Of a stretch of 46,480 nt of DNA, positions 1-10,800 are shown one piece after another. The stretch covers positions 1 through 46,480 of the forward strand of contig CAXKVV010000983.1 of NCBI GenBank assembly GCA_964058805.1, read 5' to 3'. The position numbers and the translations under genes were made by a program. This DNA is from Schoenoplectus triqueter. Taxonomy: Eukaryota > Streptophyta > Magnoliopsida > Poales > Cyperaceae. Under the pieces are notes generated by a model that saw only the letters and a program-made list of their open reading frames with translations, had not been told where the DNA came from and did not search any database. How positions within the stretch are numbered: the first letter of the stretch is position 1; every line of letters begins with the position of its first letter.

Positions 1-37
1 TAAGCATAGTCCATAAAAACATGGGTCGGGTCGGGTC

Positions 38-2007
38 TGTAGGGTTTTGGAATGCCCAAATCTTGTTAATGCTCAAGCTGCGGAAAGACCGTAGAATAAA
101 AATTTTACTTCTACTTAAGTTAGGGATTAAAGTGTGTCGGATGATTACCGAGAGATACATACATTTAATCCTTTATAAAAGATAGTAAAATATTATTTTA
201 CTTCTAACTTAAGATCAGAGCTAAAGTGGTATGTCGGATGATTACCGAGAGATATACACCTCTTTAAACCTTTATTGATTTACTCCATGATTGATTTCTA
301 AAATATTAATCTACTTAACAATTAAATAGATTAATATAAGATGTTATACCTCGCTTCCGAATTTCAATTGGAATGAAAATCGGCTTGTCTCGGAGCACCA
401 AACGTTTGATGCCTCTGTAGGTTATCCACCAAGACTGACCAGAGAGCGGCTTATTTCTTTTGCCAGAAATATCATAAACCGCGGTTTCTCATAAAAATAC
501 TATTCACCGAGAAAAAATGAAATAGTACTATTCACGACTCGCAGTTATTTTGTTTCATAAATATGCAAAAATACCGCAACTTTCATAAAAATACTATTCA
601 CCGATCCCGTAAATTCTGAAACAACCGTATACCGAGAGAGGGAAAGTAGAACTTATTTGGTATAACTTTCTTTCTCACCCCACCCCTCTATTTATAGTCA
701 AATTTAGGATTGACAAATTACCAAAATACCCATGAGGATGATGTCATCTAAGGTCCAAATTTACAAGTTTGTCATTGGATTATTTTGGGCTATTTTGGGC
801 TTTTTAGATTTTGGGATTTTAATTATTAATTAAGGTTTTAATTATTAATGGGCTTTTGGCCCATAATTCAAATCCATAATTAACATTTAAAATTCAAATC
901 AAATATATATAATTGTCATGTGCAATTATATTTTTCTCGGTTGTTGTTTCGGTGAATTTATACAACGTGTCCAACACGTTATAAATTCAATCTGATTTTT
1001 ATTTCTTATCATCTCTATGACAAATATAATTATATCATATATAATTAATTATAACCATCTTATTATTAATTATAAATAATTTATAATTAATCAATAAGAT
1101 TCTCCGATTAACTCCTATATGGTGTGACCCGACATGATCCGTATTATGTTGGTAAATAAAGTTAAAACCGTTTTAACTTCTATAATCATAGGAGACATCT
1201 GGCAGAATGTACTATGATCATCCAATTACATAGATGATCATGTACTTTATAATATCATTATCTAGTAAACTATTTATTTGTGTTTAATTCTTTTGTCTTA
1301 TAGCTATCAGATCAGTTTCAAGGTAGGTATATGTCATCCTTGCAAACTTAATATTTTTTAATCCTGAGTAAATTATCAATTACTCTTGTAATTATACTGC
1401 TAGCAGATAATCTTACTCTATCAAGGGACCCAATGATGCTATAATGCGTATAGAAATACGAGGGACAATAGTACTTTTGGCAAACCATCTCTTCCTCCAC
1501 ATAAGTTATGTATACCGAAGAGCTACCTTTATAGCCACCTTTTACGGATATTGTTTGGTAGAAATCACACACATACATATCTTATGTAGGAAAGATGAAT
1601 AGCTCATACTTTAGAATTTAACACTGAACGAAAACATTAATGACACTAACACAATTCCATTTAATGTTTCATTCAGGGTCTGTCAAATACGATGTTCCTA
1701 GAGCATTTATCTATGTGATTAAAATGATAACTCTTTGTCTATAGTCTGTAAAATTTGATCATCATTTAATCCACATACTAACCTGATAGCGGTTAATTAG
1801 TGTTCCTGCTAATTACTTTGGTTAGTGACTTTTAAGAGTATATTATATATTATGATGCTTCACAATTCCAGTCATGAACTCGAAATAATTCATAAATTCA
1901 ATAACACTCAAGGAAACAAAATATCATTTTAAATATTCAATTCATGAACAAAACTTTATATAACTAATTTATCGTATTATTGACTTCAAGATTATTACAA
2001 ACTAACA
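38..2007 (-). mobile_element. Solo LTR, 1,970 bp, minus orientation
   Basis: The unit is bounded by TG and CA. It is flanked by identical 5-bp sequences GGGTC at 33-37 and 2008-2012. On the minus strand it starts TGTTAGTTTGTAAT and ends AACCCTACA. A good TATA box lies at 687-696 (minus strand TATAAATAGA), so U3 is about 1.3 kb and R-U5 about 650 bp. No internal region, primer site or polypurine tract is present, as expected for a solo LTR. It carries short internal repeats, for example two copies of a GGATGATTACCGAGAGATA segment near 140 and 237, and two of ATAAAAATACTATTCACCGA near 492 and 583. The target itself is GGGTCGGGT-rich, so the duplication alone is weaker evidence than usual. Confidence 0.65.
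687..696 (-). promoter_or_regulatory. TATA box of the solo LTR
   Basis: The minus strand reads TATAAATAGA followed by a pyrimidine/purine-rich start region. This sets the orientation of the surrounding LTR and could still start transcription leftwards, away from the LETM1-like gene. Confidence 0.45.
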
Positions 2008-2012
2008 GGGTC

Positions 2013-2125
2013 GGGTATGAATCAAAAAATTTTGACCTGAATTTAATCAGGTCGGGTTCGTATCGGATCAAAAAAAGAATAAAATAATATAATCTGACCC
2101 CAAACCCGATCCATTGACACCCTAA
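2013..2125. repeat. Remnant of a GGGTCGGGT-rich MITE-like repeat
   Basis: The sequence alternates GGGTCGGGT-type and CAAACCCGATC-type segments and ends TTGACACCCTA. A similar terminus (GGGTGTCAA) begins the element near 39298. With bases 1-37 it appears to be an older repeat split by the solo LTR. I could not define both ends. Confidence 0.35.
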
Positions 2126-2217
2126 CTCTGCTCCTTTGTTCCAGGGATTTTTCTTTTAGAGAACAACATATTTCATTCAACCAATGTTCAAAAGTTACGT
2201 CACTGATTAACCACTTA

Positions 2218-3603
2218 GGTCATGTTTAGTTGAGAAGTAAGTGGAGAATAACACCGTTATTTTACAGTTAAGGAGTCAAATATGAATAATTTACCGTCAC
2301 ATAAAGGAGAATTAGTATTTTATCCGTGCGTTGTTATTGGGATGTCTTTTTAAAATATATATAAAAAATATTTTTATGTGAAAAGAAAGAAAATAAAATG
2401 AAGATAATTTAATAATTAATATAAATTTTAATTATGAATACATAATTAATATAAAATAAATACAAAATTGAGAAAAAAATTGACATTCAGAATTTAAAGA
2501 AAGTTAAAAGTCATAATTGATGGCAATTTAAGAAAAAAAAATAAAGTGGAATAATTATACTCATAAATTATATAAAATTTCATGTAATAATTAAAATTGA
2601 GAACAAATTATAACTTCAATATTAATGGCTATAGATATAATAATATTAATTGATGAATAACTAAATTCGATGATTAACATAAGCTCTAAAAATTTAATAA
2701 AATATCTGTTACATGTTTAATAAAAAATAGAGATAGTTATGGTGAGCGGTTACTGCTATATAAGGAGCCTCTAAGCAGAATATTTTTTCCGCGAAACTTA
2801 ATGATATATGTTCACATATTCAATAAAAGTAAGTGTTTAATTAAACCACCCAGTAGCTCAAAAACCCACCCTCTCCCATATGTTCCTCTCTCCCAAGTCC
2901 CCAACGCCATTTTTTTTCCTCTCACTTACCCATCGAGAATAACTAAAATATTTCTACTCAAATGGTGTGGATTGACTTTTTTGGATCTTGTAGAAATACT
3001 CATCTCATACTTTTCTTTCGACTGAAAACTATTTTGAAGACATTTGTTATACTCGATTCTCACTGGTTGGTTGCAATTTCTAATTCAAGGTATAAACTCT
3101 TTAAGTCATCTTAGTTTTTACTTGATTACTATCTTCTTTTCATAATATGAACCTTGCTATTTTTATCGTGTTGAATTTTTTATGGTCATTATTTTTAACT
3201 ATCGTTATTGCTGAGAAATTTGTCCCGAATTTTAAACAGGCATAAATGAGTTTTTTCATGTTGAACCTTCTGACTTTTTTAGAACTAACATGGCTGAGCA
3301 AATAACTAAATGTATATGTTGTATCAAACTTGAAATTTCCATAGATTGACGTCTAAGATTTAAAAAGATGAAATGTTTTATACAGATTCTACTAAGTGCA
3401 TTTTTAAGATCGTTGAGAACTGAAAAGAAAAGATTAAGTCCGAATGATTTTTTTTATTCAAAGAAATTACACTTTTAAATATACATTTAAAAAATTCAAC
3501 CCATTTCTATTTACACCAAAATAAATACTGAACACTACTCGGGAAAAAAAAAAAAACTAAACTCATTTTCATCTCATCTTTACTTGCACCACCGAACAGG
3601 CCC
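2218..3603. mobile_element. Possible non-autonomous PIF/Harbinger-like element
   Basis: The left end reads GGTCATGTTTAGTTGAGAAG and the complement of the right end reads GGGCCTGTTCGGTGGTGCAA. Both resemble the widespread GGGCCTGTTTGG type of terminal inverted repeat. TTA flanks both ends (2215-2217 and 3604-3606), matching the family target. The interior is AT-rich with no transposase frame. The termini are diverged and a 3-bp duplication is weak evidence, so this is a candidate. A TATA-like CTATATAAGG sits inside near 2756. Confidence 0.35.
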
Positions 3604-3606
3604 TTA

Positions 3607-4862
3607 GTTAGCAGGATGCTTTTGTAAGGATTGCTGCACGGAATTTACCACATGAATTTATTATGTATTTTAGTTTTAGATAACTAGTCTTTATCGTTTT
3701 AACAGAATGACCATCAGTCGTAAATAACATAAAACGAGAAATATTTTACCCATTCTGGTTAAAGTGCGGATTTAGCAAAAAATAAGCTGTATGGTTAAAA
3801 ATACCAACTTTTAAACAAAATGCAGAAGACGAATTAAACCCACTACCCATCGGAAACCTTTTTGACTCGTTATACACACAAAAAAAAAAGATGACCTTCT
3901 CTACAATAAAAAAATACTGTCATAAAAATAACTACATATTTTATTGCTGTTCCTGATATCTAACTTGACCACTCTATATAAGCGTAAAAGTTTTGCAGAT
4001 ATATCTTTTAATGAAGTGAATAAATCGTCACCCGCTCTCATTTCTTCTCGAAAACAAATACATGACAAATTCAATAACAAAATAAAAAAGATATTGAAAA
4101 CAGAACTAAACAAAGCTATAATATACATACACTAGCAGTTTGAACTAAAAAAAAACATAGAGATGCATAGAAGTTGAAGAATTACAGTACTCCATGTCGG
4201 ACCATTTCAAATCGCTGCAGCATCATCCTCATACCAGCATAATCCCCGTCAATAGTAAATTTAAATCATTGAAAAGATTGCGAATCATAATTCTTTGTTC
4301 TACATGATGATCATATTTCACTTTCATTTTGCCGATGACCTAACTAATGTTGATTCAACTGACAAATTGACAATATCCTTCCGACACTTCAATAAAAAAA
4401 AAATTGAACCAAGACCACACCACTAGGTTGTCTTGGACAACGCGTGCTGGTGCTCAAACCCATTTCTGTCTTTTTAACAAGAAATACCTATGTCCCAGTC
4501 AGTCGCCAAGTCCCAGTGACTAATCATTTACCAATGTCCCCAACCAAATTCAAATACCCTAAATCAACATATATCAAGCATAAATGCTTCTGCATTTCAG
4601 TCAAAAGTAAAAAAAAAAAAACCCAGCACTTGTTATGAATGCTAGTCAAGAATTCAAGATAAAATAAACTCAGATTGAACGGCCATGATTAAATAACAAC
4701 TGATTGCCATCTGAACAATGGCAGATCATGTGTAAACATTACAGGTTGCCTTTATGATATTCCTCTCATTATCTATTTTTCATTATAAATTATAAGTAAA
4801 GTAAGAAACAAAAACTACAACTCTGGACAATTTTGTTGATTTGTAATATTTGATCATCAAAG
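3607..4862. other. Non-coding stretch holding the LETM1-like 3' region
   Basis: AT-rich DNA with several A-tracts and no convincing gene. The 3' UTR of the LETM1-like transcript should begin at 4862 and run to lower coordinates. I found no exact minus-strand AATAAA close to the stop codon, so the poly(A) site is not placed. Confidence 0.4.
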
Positions 4863-7800
4863 TCAGCAAACAGTTTCTGGTTCTTCAACAGCATTAGCAT
4901 CGCTGGAGATCTCCATCTCTTTGACTTTTTCAAGCTGTCTTAGAAGATCCAGCCTCTCAGGTGCATATGTAGATGGGATCTGAACAAAATTAAGCCAAGA
5001 TAAACACAGTTGAGCTTTTTTTTTGTTTGAACATCTCTTTGTATTATACTGTACATGAACAATAAGTATTTTAGGCTACAGCACATACCAAAGACGGAAC
5101 ATATCTTTGAATAAGAGCCAGGATAGCAGCATGGCCCACAGCAGTAACCTAGCACAAAATTAATAAATAAAAATTGATTAACATGATAATAATAATAATG
5201 ACCACTAGATGTTGATTTGAACAAGTAACCAAAAGATGAAACTAAATCCAAATTAGGAGATATGTTGGATTGAGCTCAATATCTAATACAAAGTTAACTC
5301 AGCCAGTTGCTTTGAAGATGAAGCTATAACGAAATTCAGCATATTAATTTACCATTAAAAACCAAGAAAAGTAAAATATGCAACTCACAGGTAAAAGCAT
5401 CAGAATGCCAATAGGAATGACTGATGCCAGGTCAGTAAGGGTTCTTTGAAGAGCCTTTTTTTCCTTCTCTGTAAGTTCATCTCCAGTAACGGATCTTCTC
5501 AGAAGTTCTGTTGCGGCTGCCACATCAACTGCCAGCAATTGAGTTCCTTGCCACACATCCTGTGCAAAGATGTGTGAAAAATTACTTCACTTAAAATGTT
5601 CAAATAATAAAATAAAATCAAACTAGTTTTTTATAAGATAAAATAATTTTTTTTTCTGTTCCTTCTACCGTGGTGGTTTCCTTCAATTTCTCAACGGATT
5701 TGACAAGGACATTCTCTTTCTTGGAGGAAGGCATCAATAGTTGGTTTTTTGTTGAAGAAACCTTGTTCTCTCTCTCATCTGATATATCAGCATCCTAAGA
5801 ATTAAGAAACAGCCATATTAGTGATCAATTTTACAATATATGAGGCTTTGTACAATAAGTGAATGCTAGAGAAAACCCTACTCAAAAGGGAAGTTTTCAT
5901 AATAGTAAAACTGAACTGAAGCCAAGTATTTTTTTTTTTTTGGAAAAATTTTGGACAACCCAATTTCAATACAGAAAATTTTTCTATGTTACCTCATGCT
6001 TATGAAATAAAAATATAAATAAGTACAACCTTTGAACAATGCAAGGATACCAAATAATTCTCAGAATCGTCTGTGCTTCTCTGAACTCTTTTTTCTAGCT
6101 CCATCAGTTCATTTGTTAGCTTCTCAATCCGATGGATATCAGTAGCTTCCGGGCCCTGAGAATCTTCTTTAGTTGTTGCACCCTGCAAATACAATATAAA
6201 GGTTGATGGTCATTAAAGGAGCTTTCACAAGAGATTACATTTTAATAATCCTACTTCGGATAACCTTAACAAGTACATGAAAAAAAATTAAAAAAAAATT
6301 GAAGCAAAATATAAGCATACAAGATAGCAAGCCTGTAATTTGCCTAAAGATTAAAATAATGAAGCATATACAAGATAGCAAGCCTGGATTTTGATCATAG
6401 GTTTGCTTTTGACCATATATACAAGTTGTTGCTTCATTATTTTAATACAACAACAACAACAAAGCCTATTTGGGATTAAAGGCTTTGTTGTTGTTGTTGT
6501 ATTAAAATAATGAAGCAACAACTTGTATATATGGTCAAAAGCAAACCTATGATCAAAATAAAGCAACTCATAGGCCAAGCATAACACCTAACCAGATGCC
6601 AAATTACATACACTTGAGAATCAACCTAGAAGATGTGTCCACCTAAGTACTGGTGAAGCACACCAGATTCCAGCAACCAAAAATACTTTCCAAACAAAAA
6701 TATACAAGACCGAGTAAGTAATGTGGTGAATACGAAAAGCCTGACTTTGTGCACTTGCTGCTAAAAGGTGGGTATCCTTGAAAGAAAGTACAGAAATAAC
6801 AATATTTGATAGATTAACAAATATTACATTTTGTAATGGATCTGGTTCTCCTGATTCAATCCTCATGCGATTCCTAATCAAGAAGCCCCAGAAGTAACGT
6901 GATTTACTGTTAACATAAAAGAAAATAAGATTATACAAATTACCACATTTTGTCAAAAGATAAAAGAGAAATCAAATCAGTTTGCCATACTGTTCTGGAA
7001 GGGCTTGGTGGGAGATGAACTCCAAATGGACGGGAGATTTTTATGGCCTCGATTAAGCCATACAACCCCCTCCCCCCAAACACACACCATCAAATGGGTT
7101 CCTTTCCCTTTTTCCCAATTAATAATTCCAGCTTCAAACCTTTTTCACGTGTCAGATGATTTTGATGCTTCTTGATTTAATGATTGATTTAGTTTCACTT
7201 TTTAATTTTCCTTTGATGGGCATGTTTTGGGTTTAATGCAAACCATAAAGCTGCGCACACTTTTATATATAACCGAATAAATTAAGTTTTAAATGCTTAA
7301 TTAAATTCACAATCTGATTGGGATTATAAAATTGAAGAAGAGATGCTATTATAGATGTGTTGAGTTCAATTGTACTATGACATCTCCTATTTTATGAACA
7401 AAGCTTTTTTTTTTGGTTCAAAATTTGATGAACAAAGCTTTTTTTTTGGTTCAAAATTTGATATTTATATATTGATGTATCGTGTCAAATGCTATTGTCT
7501 GAATCAAATTTATTCTATGACATCTTATGTTGATAAACTCTATTCCATAACATCGTATGTTGATACAAGTAATTAGACCATATCCCAACAAACATGCTTA
7601 TTCCCACCCCCATGCCCTGCTGAATTTTTGGTTTACGCTGTACTGCAGTCCAAAAGCATGTGATCATGTATACCATTTGATCTAGAAGCTTAAGCTAACA
7701 ATCATAATTATCATTTTCACAAGAGATGGAATGAAAAAAAAGAAAGAGAGTGAATATACCCGAGTTTGGACAATCTAAGACAAAAACAAATTACCCAAGG

Positions 7801-10800
7801 ATAAATCAGAGATCTAACCTTGCTGATGATTTATTTGCTTGTTCAGCAGCAGAAGACAAACTACGATCAGCATCAACCTAAATTGAAGTGAAAATGAAAT
7901 ATAACAGACATCAACTTAGGCCATTTCAAAAATCAAATATGAAATTCTATCGATTTAAGAGAGGTTACAATTTTTGTAGATAAACTGTGATTTTTATTGA
8001 GCAATTTTACATAAGACATGTGATAGGCTCTTATCAAATATCATAAAAAAAACCAGCAGAAGCTATTTTATGTATCTTCCTCACAAAGCAGGCCACAGAT
8101 TTAATGTCCTACGTGCACTATCTAGTCATTCCTATTTCATACAATGTGGAAAATACCCTGCATCTGCACTGACCGTTACACAAATGAGGGATTATTAGGG
8201 AAAAATAAATGAAGAGAAAAGCAAATTACTAATATAAGGGAAAATGCAAATTTCTTAAGTACATTTTCAGCTGACTAGTACTTGACAAAATATGCAAAAC
8301 AAACAGTTTACTTTCTCAAAACAAAATACCTTGGCTCTGAAGGATGCCTCAAGAAACTCAGCTTGTTTCTTGAGCCTTCTGATTCGTTCAAGATCAGAAC
8401 AAGCAGCTTGAAGTTGTTCTTTGCTTCCTTGATTTGAGCTTGAGACATGTAGTTCTTGCAGTAGGTCTTCCAACCTCACCAGAGCTGTCTCAACACTCTC
8501 AAGTGCCTAAATCACACAATGGATTCTAAGATGATCAGGGTGCACATTCTTGTATTCTTAAGAAACATAAATGTCGATTGAATATGACATCCATCTTTCA
8601 CATTTAAAAGACAGATTAACTTGTATTACCTCATCAATGGAATCTAAGTTTGACTTGATAGAGATCATCCCCTGGGATTCCATTTGGATTTGTTGCTCCA
8701 TGGTGCTGCATATAGAATCCCTACAATCAATAAACACATTACTTTGGTATCATAAACATTATTTGGGCACCATTGATGCAATAGATACAGCACAACTGCC
8801 ACGACCAGTATAGGTAATGGACACCACCAATTGCAGTAACAGATGGGGCATGTCGGCATGCTTTCATCTAGTAGCGGTTCTTGTTAGGATGTATGTAACC
8901 AAGGCTCACAGGGAAGAAAATAGAAGTCAGAGATTAAAAAAAGAAAAGGAAAAACTTACTTAGATGCCCCCAGCTCTTTCATGCAGTCACTTAGCATTTC
9001 TTCCCTAAGTGTTGACAATAAGAAAATAAAATTCTAATGATTGCTTCTTTAAGTGTTTTGTAATCCTCATAAGTAAAAAAACAAAGTTAGTTAGCATACC
9101 CTCTAGATAGAAAACTTGTGGCCTTAACATTTGATGGATTATCTAGCCATAAACTGTGCTTGGCAAAACTCATCATCCAATAAAAACAAACAGCTAATAT
9201 CCTAAGCTTTACTTCTTTTGGTGCCAATACTTTTTCATTACCGCCATGCGGGGCCACCTTAGAAGAAATATTACTTCCATAGAAAGGGAGCCACTCTAGC
9301 TCCTCACATACCACCTGTTACAGCATAAAGTTTAAGGAACAGAAAGACAAACCTGGTTAAAAAGCTTCCATATCAGTTGTTAACTAAGGGCACAACTGGC
9401 AGCAAAGCATTTTGAAAATATAGCATGGTTTAAAAAAAGACTACCATGTTAGCTGTTAACTAAGGGTACAATAGGAGGTGGAACACTATTTTATTTAAAA
9501 AATATAATAGGGTTGGTTTGTCCACATCACAACCAAGCCATTATTACAAACAACAACAAAGCCATTATTACAAAATACAGGCAAAATCCCCAACCAATTT
9601 AACTTATGTATTCAGTATGGTCATCTGAACTCAATGGCCAAATTGTACAAGGCTATGTCTTTAGACAGGTATGAAGGTTGTGCTCATTTTACATTTGCTA
9701 TGAAAATGTATTATTGAGTTAATAAAATGTTTGGTACTTTTTTTTACCCAAAAAAAACAAAAGTAGAATTAGCCATCAGGCCTAATCTATGTTGTCCTTG
9801 CAGATGGTGGATCTGACATGAACGAATTCGGATCTAATTTGTTCCATTAGCCCAAGGGTCACCCTTAAACACACCGACTCATGTTATCCAGTCAAGTGGT
9901 TCGACAATTGCCAATATGAGATGTGGAAATAATCTATGCATACTGACCTCAACATATAGCTGGTAAGAACTAATAGAAGAAAGTTGTGGATAGTACAAAA
10001 CACTCCCCCCAATAAGATACCTGAAAAGTGAAATGCCACAACATATAAAATTATCATAGGAAATATTTTTGACTAAACAAAATATAATTTAACAAAACAT
10101 ACCTTACAATGCCATCTAATGAATCATCTGCAATTGTGAATCCATTTGAAGACAAATAAGACTGTGTGCTTCTTCCCAGAGCAATAAAAAATCCAAAGAT
10201 CGCCAGATCCTTTTCCAAAACCTATAATAATTTTAAGTAATTATGTTTGTATGTTCCACAGTATCCAATAACTTATACCGGCCTTTTAGGCTCTCAAACA
10301 AATATCAATAAAACATAGGACTCAGGGTACTAACCTCTATGCTTTCACATGTAGTTAGTCTAGACCATATCTTTTCTCTGGAGATGGCTCTTTGCAACTT
10401 CCTTTGAGTAAGATCTATCCAAAATTTTATTCCACTCATATAATTCTGGTCATCAAGGAACTGTACTGTGGCAACTCTTGGGCCAAAATGGTACAAAAAC
10501 TCCCTTCTGAACCCAATATCCTTCAAGGACTGATAAGCCTCACTTATAGTTACAAAGTCAAGAAGCCTGTCCATGAACCGCCCAATTGTTTCTGGTATCA
10601 TAGAGAAGAATGTCTGACAAGATGTCTTGGCTGGGCCAAGCTTTGTTATGGCAGCAAGGCAACTGAGAGAGAGCATAAGAAGTGAAACCTCACTTGAATT
10701 TGGTGAAGAGGTCAATTCTTCTTTACCACATCTAACAAGGGGGGGAGGGGGAATAGAATACCTTTCAGTACATAATATAACTAATTCTACAAAATTCCAC

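Noticed and set aside
2801..3025. 74-codon frame after a TATA-like CTATATAAGG
   Set aside because: No domain, low-complexity translation and position inside a probable transposon; taken as chance.
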